A stretch of DNA of 64,000 nt from assembly GCA_038523925.1 (NCBI GenBank), contig JBCBIY010000002.1, forward strand, positions 62,001 to 126,000. Direction: 5' to 3'. Within the stretch, counting starts at the first letter, position 1, and every line of letters begins with the position of its first letter. Below are positions 8,100 through 17,657 of the stretch, one piece after another. The stretch comes from JBCBWG01 sp038523925. Its GTDB lineage: Bacteria; Pseudomonadota; Alphaproteobacteria; Rhizobiales; Hyphomicrobiaceae. The translations under genes and the position numbers were made by a program. The notes below the pieces were generated by a model, which ran no database searches, was not told the origin of the DNA, and saw nothing but the letters and a program-made list of their open reading frames with translations.

Positions 8100-8686
8100 C
8101 CTTACCTCCTGCAACCACTAGGATGCCGAACGTGGGGCTTCCAGTGATTAGAAGGTCAAGTGCGCTCCTGCTGGTTTTTGATGGGCCGGAAAAACGTGCG
8201 GTGTGCTGGAGCTGCAAAGCGCCGTCCCCGAGACGGAAGCCCAGTTCAGATCCAAGATAGAGCGGCGGTTACCGGATCGGCGCCGCCTGCAGAGGCGAAA
8301 GAAAAGTAAAGCCAGCAACCGTCATGGCCGCGGCCATGGCAAATAGCGTGGCGACTGGGCGATAGGTGCTCTGATCGTTGTCTCTAACGTCGAGGCCAAG
8401 ACTCGAGTGTAACGCCTCGGACTCACCGATGCGCTCACAATCGATCCACGCTTAGCGTGTTGATGCGATATCGTGTTGCGCCTTGAAGGCGTTGGTCTCG
8501 GAGCGTGAAGTCAGGTAACGATCACGAATATCAAACTCTTTACTTTTGAGCAGATGCTTAGCCTTCAGCCCCTATGGGCAAAAGGATTGTCCATCACCAC
8601 TTCACGTCGCGTTGCACTTCGCTTCGTCGACTTTTGGGATGAGACGATCTCGGTGTCACCTGTTCCAGTGCTCATGATCCAATCAT
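8100..8686. other. Non-coding gap upstream of the copper ATPase
   Basis: 587 bases with no supportable gene. On the minus strand about 8277-8446 an open frame without a normal start codon ends in a short hydrophobic stretch (FAMAAAMTVAGFTFLSP), possibly the tail of a lost membrane protein. The promoter of the ATPase should lie close to 8100-8200. I see no clear CueR operator, though a degraded one is possible. Confidence 0.4.
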
Positions 8687-9169
8687 CTACTTTCCATCGA
8701 TTTCTGGAGTTGCTTTCGGCCCGCCGTTCAGATCGGCAATCAGGGCTTTCATCTCAGCGATTTCGAGGCGCTGAGCCTTGATGATCTCGTCGGCCAGTTT
8801 GCGAACACGGGGATCAGAGATCTCAGCGCGCTCGCTGGTCAGAATCGCTATCGAGTGGTGTGGGATCATGGCCTTCATCCAGGCTGCGTCTTGGACGGCA
8901 ACCTGGCTGCGGACGAGATAAAGCGACGCCAGGAATACGACGAGGCTCATTCCGAAAATCGCAAAGTTGGCGGTGCGGTTGGCATTCATATCTAGCATGT
9001 AGGCGAGCATAATGATCGCCATCGCGGAGCCCATATATAGCGCCATGTACGTGCGTGTTTCACTGAAATAGACGTGCGAAAATTCGTAGGTGTTCAAATA
9101 CATTAAACCGAGCATAACGACGGTTGATGTGGCGATCATCGCGCCAAAGCGCAGATATGAACCGGTCAT
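8687..9169 (-). CDS. DUF305 membrane protein of the copper island
   Basis: 160 residues with three predicted membrane helices (roughly residues 9-28, 40-61 and 66-86) followed by a soluble DUF305 segment: DAAWMKAMIPHHSIAILTSE, then DPRVRKLADEIIKAQRLEIAEMK. The M-x-x-H-H motif and EI...Q..EI.EM are hallmarks of DUF305, a family often found beside copper and heavy-metal resistance genes and thought to bind metal through its His/Met residues. The ATG at 9169 follows GAGGAATTCC, a good ribosome-binding site; an upstream in-frame extension to 9475 runs antisense to the next gene and lacks family similarity. Probably a periplasm-facing metal-handling protein; exact role unknown. Confidence 0.85.
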   Translation of the reverse strand: MTGSYLRFGAMIATSTVVMLGLMYLNTYEFSHVYFSETRTYMALYMGSAMAIIMLAYMLDMNANRTANFAIFGMSLVVFLASLYLVRSQVAVQDAAWMKAMIPHHSIAILTSERAEISDPRVRKLADEIIKAQRLEIAEMKALIADLNGGPKATPEIDGK

Positions 9170-9410
9170 CGGAATTCCTCTGCTTATTTGCAACGTCCAA
9201 ACGGCCCGCTGGGTCACTCGTTCCATGCCTGACCGAATTTTATGTGCAAAATCAGAAGGTTCCAGCCCAGGAAGCTTTGGTGAGGTGAAGCCAAGCAGCT
9301 GAAGAACTGGCAGGTTTTCGTATCGCCCCGTGGATCGCAATTGCATGTTGACGTTCCACTTGGTGGAAGCCCTATCCCCTTCGAACAAAAGTCGGCTCGA
9401 CCGAGTGACC

Positions 9411-9962
9411 ATGAGCAAGCAATCCACCTTTGAAACGCGCTTCGTCGCCGCAACACTGGCCGCTGTTGCGTGCATTTTCGCGCTCGCGCTCGGAGCGCCT
9501 GGTCCCGCTCAAGCGGCCCACGGCCATCACGGTCATGCTCATCACGGCCATGGTCATCACGGTCACAGCCATCACGACCACGGCGCTTCAAGCCGCGCGG
9601 TCACCCATCAACAGACATCGTCGCATCACGGTCGGGTGACAGGACTGACTGCCGATGTTGGGCCCTCGCAGGCCACGGCAACTTCGATTAGCGCCGGCCC
9701 CAAACAACGCTCTCACTGTTCGGTTAGCCTGACTGAGACCCATTGCGAGACGTGCCTCAACCAAGTGGCACTTCGCGTGGTGACCTTGGGGGAGCGGTTT
9801 ACTGTCGCTCAAGACACCCCAAAGACGGCGGTCTTGCTGCTGGCTAGATTTGTGAAATCGACACGCCAAATGTCGGCATCAGGTGTTCGGGGACCACCGT
9901 CGCACATGCGTCTCCATCGCAAGTCGCGCCCCATCGATCTCCAGAACCGTTTCCGCATTTAG
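9411..9962 (+). CDS. His-rich secreted protein of the copper island
   Basis: 183 residues. A signal peptide (hydrophobic stretch about 16-33 ending in AQAAHG) is followed by a dense run of His-Gly and His-His pairs (about residues 35-58), then a Cys pair in HCETCLNQ and a basic tail. Similar His-rich secreted proteins accompany Cus systems and are taken to bind copper in the periplasm (inference). It starts at the ATG at 9411, divergent from the DUF305 gene, and lies 126 bases before cusB in the same direction, so it may lead the cus operon. No family assigned; a CopL-like or DUF2946-like protein is possible. Confidence 0.65.
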   Translation: MSKQSTFETRFVAATLAAVACIFALALGAPGPAQAAHGHHGHAHHGHGHHGHSHHDHGASSRAVTHQQTSSHHGRVTGLTADVGPSQATATSISAGPKQRSHCSVSLTETHCETCLNQVALRVVTLGERFTVAQDTPKTAVLLLARFVKSTRQMSASGVRGPPSHMRLHRKSRPIDLQNRFRI

Positions 9963-10088
9963 CGGCGCCACATCTTTTGCGCCGAACGGCTGTGCTTTGC
10001 TGAAAGTGTTGCTTGCAATGCTTTTCCGCCTAGCCGCCTGAGCGGCGTTTCCCCCGAAGCCCTTGTGATCAGATATGAGGATGCACCC

Positions 10089-11900
10089 ATGTGCAGCCAG
10101 TGTCATCGCACACGCCGTCGGCGTGCCGCCGTTCTCGCACTTGCGCCTGTCTTGACGATTGCCAACCCAATCGCAGCGCAGCTCCGGACGTTTCTGCATA
10201 GCGATGGATCTCAGCCTGCCGCATCGGCTTCGATGTTTGGTGATGTGGCGCTTGCTGCTGAAGCAAAGGCGTCGACCGATTCATCGACGGTCAAATACAC
10301 GTGTCCGATGCATCCCCATTACATCGCCGATGAGATGGGGACGTGCCCGATCTGCGGGATGGATCTCGTCAAGCTCGAGACGGGCAACAATCTCTCATCA
10401 ACAACTGGCGAGGGACGCACGGTCATAACCGTTGCGGCGGAGACCATCCAGAACATGGGCGTACGCCTCGGCAAGGCTGAGCTTTCGAGCTTTGGCCGTG
10501 GCCTACGAAGCTATGGCATCGTCCACGAAAATGAGCGGCGACAAACCGAGATCACGGCGCGTGTCGAGGGGTGGATTGAAGACTTAAAGGTCACCGCGGT
10601 CGGCGATCAGGTCAAGCGGGGGGATCTGCTCTTCAAGCTGTATTCACCTCAGCTCATTATCTCGCAGGGCGACTTTCAACGCTCACGCGGCACGCGTGAT
10701 CTGGCCGGGCGCGGCGAGGGTCAGTTGCGGTCGTTCGGTGTTCAAAGGCAGGCTCTCGCGCAAATTAAGCGCCGCAAACGTCCGATGGAACTCGTGCCAT
10801 TCTATGCCGAGCAGGATGGCACCATCTCAGAACTTGCGCTGCGCAAAGGCACCTACGTCAAGCGCGGGATGATGCTCGCCAAGATCCAGGATTATGCCAA
10901 TGTCTGGTTGAAGGTCGGTGTCCCGGAAAAAGACATGAGCTTTGTCACGCGCGACACGCCGGCGGTCGTGACGTTCCCGAACCTTCCCGGCCGCCAGGTC
11001 GGTGCGGTCGTCGACTACATATATCCAACGGTCGACACCAAGACCCGCACGGGGCAGGTCCGCCTGGTCATCCCGAACACCGACGGTTTGATCCGACCTG
11101 GCAGCTACGCGGACGTCAGCTTCGAAGTCGGCGCTCAAAAGCGGCTGGCGGTGCCATCCGAGGCTGTTCTGCGCAGTGGGGCCGGTCGATACGTCGTGGT
11201 CTCGCTTGGCGAGGGCCGTTTTGAGCCTCGCCTGATCGAGGTTGGACTGATCTCGGATGGGCGCACCGAAATCAAGCAGGGTGTGCTTGCCGGTGAAGAC
11301 GTTGTCGTCTCGGGCCAATTCCTGCTCGATTCTGAAAGCGCGCTGCGTGAGTCGTTCCGCAAGCTACAGAAGCTGCAAGTGCCAATGTCGCTGCTGAAGC
11401 TCTCAAAGAACGAATTCGCGATGATCGACCACATTATCGATGCGTCGCTTTACGTTCATGAGGCGATTGTGGACGGGTATGACGTTGATCCAAAACAATT
11501 GGACTCAGCCATTTCGATCAAGGATCTGATGTGGCCGAGGTATAAGGACACGCAGCTTGCGTTCGTCCTGACCGACGCCATGAGAGCACTCAAGCTTATT
11601 CAATCAGCACGCACTGAGACTGCACTCCAGACCGCATTGGCAATACTCAATGCGACGTTGCGAGCGTGGGTTCTGAAAGGGGCGCCAGACCATTACAAAT
11701 CGAAAAAGCTCATGGTGTTCCGGGATGCCAAGTCCGATCGGATCTGGTTCCAGCTAGGTGCCAAGCCCATCAATCCATTTGCGCGTGGTGGCGGCGAGTT
11801 AGTCGCTTATGTCAACACAAAGGCAGCATCGACGGCAGAGCCAGAAACCAAGACGACGGCCACGCCTGCTCCAAAGGCAGGAGCGCAAAGTGGCCGCTGA
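10089..11900 (+). CDS. cusB: CusB-type periplasmic adaptor of a copper/silver RND pump
   Basis: 603 residues; the membrane-fusion subunit linking the CusA pump to an outer-membrane channel and passing it Cu(I)/Ag(I). After a signal or anchor region (about 10-32) comes a heavy-metal-binding domain YTCPMHPHYIADEMGTCPIC (70-89), then the HlyD-like barrel and lipoyl halves (ARVEGWIEDLKVTAVGDQVKRGD; YAEQDGTISELALRKGTYV) and the C-terminal beta domain. The last about 140 residues (FAMIDHIIDASLYVHEAIVD onward) form an extra helical domain resembling DUF3347. The ATG at 10089 follows GAGGATG. It overlaps the GTG start of cusA by 11 bases, indicating translational coupling. No outer-membrane channel gene is present. 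Confidence 0.9.
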   Translation: MCSQCHRTRRRRAAVLALAPVLTIANPIAAQLRTFLHSDGSQPAASASMFGDVALAAEAKASTDSSTVKYTCPMHPHYIADEMGTCPICGMDLVKLETGNNLSSTTGEGRTVITVAAETIQNMGVRLGKAELSSFGRGLRSYGIVHENERRQTEITARVEGWIEDLKVTAVGDQVKRGDLLFKLYSPQLIISQGDFQRSRGTRDLAGRGEGQLRSFGVQRQALAQIKRRKRPMELVPFYAEQDGTISELALRKGTYVKRGMMLAKIQDYANVWLKVGVPEKDMSFVTRDTPAVVTFPNLPGRQVGAVVDYIYPTVDTKTRTGQVRLVIPNTDGLIRPGSYADVSFEVGAQKRLAVPSEAVLRSGAGRYVVVSLGEGRFEPRLIEVGLISDGRTEIKQGVLAGEDVVVSGQFLLDSESALRESFRKLQKLQVPMSLLKLSKNEFAMIDHIIDASLYVHEAIVDGYDVDPKQLDSAISIKDLMWPRYKDTQLAFVLTDAMRALKLIQSARTETALQTALAILNATLRAWVLKGAPDHYKSKKLMVFRDAKSDRIWFQLGAKPINPFARGGGELVAYVNTKAASTAEPETKTTATPAPKAGAQSGR

Positions 11901-14900
11901 CCCTCATGACATCGCAGGACACGACCCAACCCAATCAGGCGTTGCAAAGGTCATCGACTGGTCAACCCGCAATCAGTTGCTGGTGGTCATGGGCGCCCTT
12001 GCGCTTATCGTTGCCGGCTGGATGTCACTTAAACAAACCCCACTCGATGCTATACCTGACCTGACCGATACGCAGGTCATCATTCGCACTGAGTTTGCAG
12101 GCCAATCGCCACAAATCGTCGAAGACCTTGTCACATATCCACTTTCGACGGCGATGCTCGGGCTGCCCAAAACGAAAGCCGTGCGCGGTTTTTCAATGTT
12201 TGGGACGAGTTTCGTCTACGTGATCTTCCAGGACGGCGTGGACCAGTATTGGGCTCGGTCCCGAGTTATTGAAGCGCTATCAACCATTGGCGCCAACTTG
12301 CCGGCGAATGCCAGTCCTCGGATTGGCCCCGACGCGACCGGCGTTGGCTGGGTTTATCAATATGCACTGATCGACAAAACCGGCACGCGTGATTTGTCTG
12401 AGTTGCGCACGCTGCAGGACTGGTTTGTAAAGTTCGAACTTGCAACCGTAACGGGCGTTTCGGAAGTCGCCTCTGTGGGCGGGTTCGTCAAAGAATACCA
12501 GGTACTCGTCGATCCCAACAGGCTGAGAGCCTACAACATTCCTCTGTCGCGCATCGTGACAGCCGTCAAAGCGGCAAGCGGCGAAGTCGGCGGACGTGTG
12601 ATCGAGCAGGCGGAAACCGAACTGATCGTCCGCTCAACTGGCTACATCCAAAATCTCGAACAGCTAAGCGATGTGGTCGTCTTCTCCGAAAGCGGCACGC
12701 CGGTGAAGCTCGGCGATGTCGCGCGTCTTGTGAAAGGTCCAGAACTGCGCCGCGGTGTCGTCGAGCTCAACGGCGATGGCGAAGTTGTCAGTGGCATTGT
12801 CGTGATGCGGTCCGGCGCGAACGCGCTGACAGTGATCGACGGCGTCAAGAAGAAACTGGAAGAGATCAAACAGGGCCTGCCCGACGGGGTCGAGGTCGTC
12901 ACGGTTTACGACCGCGCGCCTCTGATCAACGGCGCCGTAAAATATCTTGAAAAGAAACTCATTGAAGAGGCGCTCGTCGTTGCCCTCGTCTGCCTGATTT
13001 TCTTGCTGCATGCGCGCTCAGCATTTGTTGCCATCATCACACTGCCGCTTGGCATACTTGGTGCGTTCATAATCATGGCGCAGCAGGGCATTACGGCCAA
13101 CATCATGTCGCTCGGCGGGATCGCGATCGCGATTGGCGCGATGGTCGATGCCTCGATCGTGATGGTCGAGAACGCGCACCGAAAACTCTCTGTCATGAGC
13201 GATGATGCGTCGCCCGGCGAACGCCGCTAGGCATTGTTGATGTCAGCGAAAGAAGTCGGCCCGGGCCTCTTCTTCTCATTGCTCATCATCACGGTGTCGT
13301 TTCTGCCGGTGTTCGCTCTGACCGGGCAGTCGTTCAAGTTGTTCGCCCCACTCGCCTACACCAAGACGTATGCGATGGCGTTTGCCTCAATCTTCTCGGT
13401 GACGGTCGTCCCCGTGCTGATGTTGTGGCTGATCCGCGGCAAGATCCGCAGCGAGATGGCCAACCCAATCAACTGGATCTTCGTCCAACTTTATCGACCC
13501 ATGATCTGGCTGGCCCTCAAGGCGCGGTGGCTCACCATTGCGGTGACGCTCGTCGCCCTTGCATCGGTTGTCTATCCGCTCTCGAAGATCGGCTCGGAAT
13601 TCATGCCGGCACTGTACGAAGGCGAACTCCTGTACATGCCAACCACGCTACCGGGCGTTTCGATCACCAAGGCCAAGGAAGTGCTGGCGCAAACCAACCG
13701 GTTGATCAAAACGGTTCCGGAAGTCGAGCGCGTCTTTGGGAAAGTTGGCCGGGCGGATACGGCCACCGATCCCGCACCCATTTCCATGGTTGAATCCTGG
13801 GTCCGCCTAAAGCCGAAGGACGAGTGGCGCGAGGGCATGACGGTCAAGGACCTGATTAAGGAGCTTGATCAGCGCACAAAATTGCCGGGGTTGGTCAACT
13901 CCTGGGGTTACCCAATCAAGATCCGCATGGACATGATTTCGACCGGGATTCGCACGCCGATCGGCATCAAGATTTCCGGCAGTGATCTCAAGGAGATCGA
14001 GCGGGTCGCCTTACAGGTGGAAGGTGCGGTCAAGGACATTCCTGGAACACGTTCGGTGTTCGCCGACCGTGTTGTTGGCGGCAAGTATTTGGAGATCAAG
14101 CCGGACCGGCGGGAACTGGCGCGGCGCAACATTGACCTCGCTGCGTTTCAATCGGTCATCCAGACCGCACTTGGCGGAATGCGTCTGGCCGAAAGCGTCC
14201 AGGGCCGCGAGCGCTACAACATCATGCTGCGCTATGACCGCCCGTTTCGGGAAACCCCGGAACAGCTGTCCGAGGTTTTGATCCCAACGCCAACGGGTCA
14301 GCACATTCCGTTGGCCGAACTCGCGACGATCGAGGTGACTGACGGTCCACCGATGCTCCGGTCGGAGAACGCACGTCTCACGGGGTGGGTTTTTGTTGAT
14401 ATCGCCGATCGCGATATCGGCACATACGTGGCCGAGGCCTCAAAGATTGTCCGTGAGCAGGTCAGCCTGCCACCTGGCTATGCGATCACATGGTCGGGCC
14501 AGTTCGAGCAAATGATCGAGGCGCGCGAGCGCCTTGCGATCGCGATCCCAACAGCCGTGTTGATCATCTTCGTATTATTGATGCTGCACTTCGGCCGATT
14601 TGATCGCACAGCCATCATCATGCTGTCGCTCCCGTTCGGCCTGATTGGCGGCCTGTGGGCAGTCTACCTCGCGGGCTATAACATGTCGGTGGCAGTTGCC
14701 GTCGGGTTCATCGCGCTCGGCGGCATCGCCGTGGAAACGGCCGTTGTCATGCTGCTCTACATTGATCAGCGTGTGCGGGAACACCCACCCAAAGACCGCC
14801 AACAGCTCTTCGATGCGATAATCGCGGGTGCCGTTCAGCGCGTTCGGCCGAAGTTGATGACCGTCGGGGTGATTATCGCTGGCCTGCTGCCGATCTTCTT

Positions 14901-15096
14901 CACAGACGGGCCTGGCTCGGACGTGATGCGCCGGATCGCGTTGCCGATGGTTGGCGGCATGGCGTCGACGACCGTGCTGACGTTGATCGTGATCCCGGTG
15001 ATTTACTACCTGTGGGAGAGCCGCCGGTTCAAGCCGCGTCGGGCCGAATCTCCCCCCGCCTCACAAGCCGATTTGGCCCTTCAACCGGCCGAATGA
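11890..15096 (+). pseudogene. cusA: CusA-type heavy-metal RND pump interrupted by an in-frame TAG
   Basis: The proton-driven inner-membrane pump of the Cus complex, expected at about 1,068 residues. The GTG start at 11890 lies inside the end of cusB. Part one (446 codons) includes TM1 (LLVVMGALALIVAGW), the family motif TEFAGQSPQIVEDLVTYPLS, and TM2-TM4 ending with MVDASIVMVENAHRKLS. A TAG at 13228-13230 then interrupts it. The same frame continues at once as ALLMSAKEVGPGLFFSLLII, exactly the next CusA segment, and runs intact to 15096 (second periplasmic domain, DMISTGIRTPIGIKISG with a Met-triad position, TM7-TM12). Nothing else is damaged, so this is one nonsense substitution (from CAG or TGG), or a sequencing error. 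The second half could start at TTG 13234 or ATG 13240, but half a pump should not work. Confidence 0.9.
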
Positions 15097-15121
15097 GTTC
15101 GCTCCGCTTGAGGAGCGATCC

Positions 15122-15159
15122 AGCCCGCATGCGGGCTTAAGTCCTGGGCCCAAGGCCCA
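15122..15159 (+). repeat. Two adjacent hairpins between cusA and the cusF-like gene
   Basis: AGCCCGC-AT-GCGGGCT (15122-15137) and TGGGCC-CAA-GGCCCA (15145-15159) are perfect short inverted repeats in the intergenic stretch. There is no T-run, so mRNA processing or stability is more likely than termination. Confidence 0.5.
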
Positions 15160-15180
15160 AACGCAATGGAGATAATTGAG

Positions 15181-15546
15181 ATGAAAGACATCAGGTTTTC
15201 AGCGCTTGCGGCGACCCTTCTGACCGTTGGCATTCTTGGACTGAGCCCGGCCATGGGTCAGGACAAGATGAAAATGAACCACGGTGCGATGAAGATGAAA
15301 GCACCGGCTGACGTGACGGAAGCGGAAGCCAAAGGCAAGATCAATTCGGTCGATGCCGACAGTGGCAAAGTCAACGTGACCCACGAGCCGGTCGAGGCGC
15401 TTGGTTGGCCAACGATGACGATGGACCTTCCGGTGACACGCCGGGTCGACCTCTCGGCTGTCAAACCCGGCGCAGACGTCACCTTCAAACTCAAGAAGGG
15501 GCGAGATGACCAGTTCCGCATCACGGAAATCACGCCCGCCAAGTAA
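15181..15546 (+). CDS. CusF-like periplasmic copper-binding protein
   Basis: 121 residues. A signal peptide (FSALAATLLTVGILGLSPAMG, about 6-26) precedes a short Met/His/Lys-rich linker (DKMKMNHGAMKMK) and one CusF/EcfD OB-fold domain. The metal site signature is present: VTHEPVEALGWPTMTMDLPV, giving the His, the cation-pi Trp and the two Met ligands of CusF. CusF-type proteins carry Cu(I)/Ag(I) to CusB. The ATG at 15181 is chosen because GGAG lies 9-12 bases upstream; an ATG at 15166 is in frame. Last gene of the cus set, followed by a hairpin at 15559-15593. Confidence 0.9.
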   Translation: MKDIRFSALAATLLTVGILGLSPAMGQDKMKMNHGAMKMKAPADVTEAEAKGKINSVDADSGKVNVTHEPVEALGWPTMTMDLPVTRRVDLSAVKPGADVTFKLKKGRDDQFRITEITPAK

Positions 15547-15558
15547 TCGGCTGGCAAT

Positions 15559-15593
15559 GCGCCCGACCGCTTCTTCCCCCGGCTGTCGGGCGC
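15559..15593 (+). terminator. Possible terminator of the cus operon
   Basis: Eight-base perfect arms (15559-15566 and 15586-15593) around a 19-base loop, followed by GAGATTT. It lies 12 bases after the cusF-like stop. The T-run is short, so efficiency is uncertain. Confidence 0.45.
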
Positions 15594-16262
15594 GAGATTT
15601 AAACGCAATGAACGTGCGTTCGCCTGGAGCTGAAGCGGCATCGCCGATCCAATTACGGCCCGATGATATCGAGATCTTAGTGTGCGGGCGTCAAGTCGAT
15701 GCCGATGCGTGAGCCTCGTGCGGCATGTGAGTGCATATGTACGGTGACGCGCGCCGCTGCGGCGCAAAGGGCCGGCGCAAACTTGGTCGCAGGATTTTGG
15801 GTGTTTTAGACTGCGATCTCGACGAGAATGGCGACGCTATCGATTGGTCGCGACGCCATGTTGGCCTCCTCATTCATAATATCGCGCTGCAACATCCTAA
15901 GTTTCCGACGATGCGCTGAGGGACTTTTCGTGCACCGATTTCGCCAAAATCGGAGCGGCGTTGCGGACATACTATTTATTGGTAACTGCTAATCCTGGTT
16001 TCCGTTGGCTTCACTGCTTCCATTTTGTCCGAGGTTGCACGATTGTTTCAATCGCATCCTGTTGTTCAGTTACTGTTGAGGCGCAAATGCACGTCCCGAA
16101 AGTGGATATCGCTGCGCGCGCGCTCGAAACCATCCCGCTTAATATCCTGCTTGGGCGGTCCACGTCGGGCAGATCGCGGGGCGAGCGAAGCGCCTTACAG
16201 CGCATGACTGACGACGGGTGGACATTCGCAACGACCAAACCAACGGCCCGAGCAGGCCGCAC
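15594..16262. other. Non-coding gap at the right end of the copper segment
   Basis: 669 bases without a supportable gene. Several short frames exist on both strands, including one on the minus strand (about 15690-15880) broken by a stop, but none resembles a known family. I looked for a repeat of the tRNA-Met 3' end that would mark the right edge of an island and found none. Base composition is visibly less GC-rich around 15890-16080. Confidence 0.4.
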
Positions 16263-17657
16263 TCAACGCTCGGTTGCCAGTTCTAGCCGGGCGGGCGGGA
16301 GCGTCACGATAAAGCGCGCACCGCCACTGGGGGATCTGGCGACGGTGACGGTGCCCGCGAGGCCGGAGACAATCTGACGGGCGATCGCGAGGCCAAGGCC
16401 GGTGCCGCCGGTCTTCCTATTACGTGACCGTTCGAGCCGGTAGAACGGTTCGAAGATGGCGACGTGCTCTGCTTCGGGAACACCCGGACCATCATCATCG
16501 ACGCAGATCACGATGTGGTCTGCATCAACCCGAAGTTCGATCGTGACACGGGTCCCGAACTTCAGCCCGTTTTCAATCAGGTTGTTGAACACCCGCCGGA
16601 GTGCCAGTGCGTCGCCGGACACGTCGGTGGTTTTGGTGTGAGACGCATCGATGAATGTCACCGCCTCAGGCGGGTACTCGGTGACCTCGCGGGCAAGCAG
16701 ACTACGCAGGTCAACGCGCTTGGGCTCATCTCCCCGCTCGTCGAGACGTGCAAACAGCAGCGACCGGTCGAGCAGTTCTGTCATCGCCTCAAGGTCGTTG
16801 ACCGCGCGCTCGCGCGTGTCCGCGTCCGGGTGCGTCTCCACCCGCATCCGCAACCGGGTGAGGAAGGTCCGCAAATCGTGAGAGATCGCACCAAGAAGGA
16901 CCGTGCGCCCCGCCACGAGCTGCGCGATCCGCGATTGCATCGCGTTGACGGCTCCGATGAGGCTCTGGATGTCAGGGGCTCCGTGCTGCCGCACTGGCCG
17001 GGGACGCGCGTCTGCCGCGAACGACACGACCGAATCCCGAAGCAATCGCAGAGGTCTTGCCTCACGCGCCACGTAGATCACGGCGGCAAGCGCGAGGAAG
17101 GCGCCGACGACTGCCAGCGCGAAACCGGGTGGCAGCCCAAAAATCCGCCGCCCGACGGAGCCGAAGGTGCGGAAGACGACGTGCGAGTTATCCGCGAGGC
17201 GAACCGCAATCGTAAGCGATGCGGTTGACGCGGCGGCATTGCGCTCGAGCCAGGCCGCCAGCGGCCGTTCCGCAAACCGTGTGTGCGAGACGACCACGAC
17301 GTCGTGGCGGTCGGGATTTGTCATCTGCTGGCGCAGCGACCACTCGGCCATCGGATGCCGGCTGCCAGTCTTGATGTCGGCTGGAAGCGCAGCGGTTTGC
17401 TGGACCGCAAGATCACTCGACTGCACTGCCTTCAGGACACGGGCACGGTCACGTTGCGGTCCGCTCTCGAGAAGATCAATGATTGCCGCAATACGCTCTG
17501 GCAGCGCGACGTCCCGCTGCATAAGGCGCTCGCGCGCGAGGAACTGCGTTGCCACTGACAGCGCGATGACGACGAAGATGACCAGGACGAAGATGGTCGC
17601 GATGCGTCGTGTGAAGCCAAAACTCGACAGCCTGAGGAGATGCGCGAGCCTACGCAT
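16263..17657 (-). CDS. Sensor histidine kinase, EnvZ-like
   Basis: 464 residues. Two membrane helices (about 20-38 and 178-196) enclose a periplasmic sensor region, followed by a HAMP linker (about 198-250), an H-box LLGAISHDLRTFLTRLR with His260, and a HATPase_c domain: N-box NNLIENGLKFG, G1 DDDGPGVP, F-box FEPFYRLERS, G2 GGTGLGLAIA. It autophosphorylates in response to an unknown periplasmic signal and passes the phosphate to the overlapping regulator. The start (ATG 17657) lies within the last codons of the regulator gene (8-base overlap), so the two are translationally coupled. EnvZ-like by architecture; osmotic sensing is not demonstrated, and a link to the nearby copper genes is possible but unsupported. 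Confidence 0.9.
   Translation of the reverse strand: MRRLAHLLRLSSFGFTRRIATIFVLVIFVVIALSVATQFLARERLMQRDVALPERIAAIIDLLESGPQRDRARVLKAVQSSDLAVQQTAALPADIKTGSRHPMAEWSLRQQMTNPDRHDVVVVSHTRFAERPLAAWLERNAAASTASLTIAVRLADNSHVVFRTFGSVGRRIFGLPPGFALAVVGAFLALAAVIYVAREARPLRLLRDSVVSFAADARPRPVRQHGAPDIQSLIGAVNAMQSRIAQLVAGRTVLLGAISHDLRTFLTRLRMRVETHPDADTRERAVNDLEAMTELLDRSLLFARLDERGDEPKRVDLRSLLAREVTEYPPEAVTFIDASHTKTTDVSGDALALRRVFNNLIENGLKFGTRVTIELRVDADHIVICVDDDGPGVPEAEHVAIFEPFYRLERSRNRKTGGTGLGLAIARQIVSGLAGTVTVARSPSGGARFIVTLPPARLELATER

Noticed and set aside
8277..8446. Minus-strand frame ending in a hydrophobic segment
   Set aside because: No start codon with a ribosome-binding site and no recognisable family; at best a remnant.
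15690..15880. Short minus-strand frame after the cus genes
   Set aside because: Interrupted by a stop and not similar to any family I know; not supportable as a gene.
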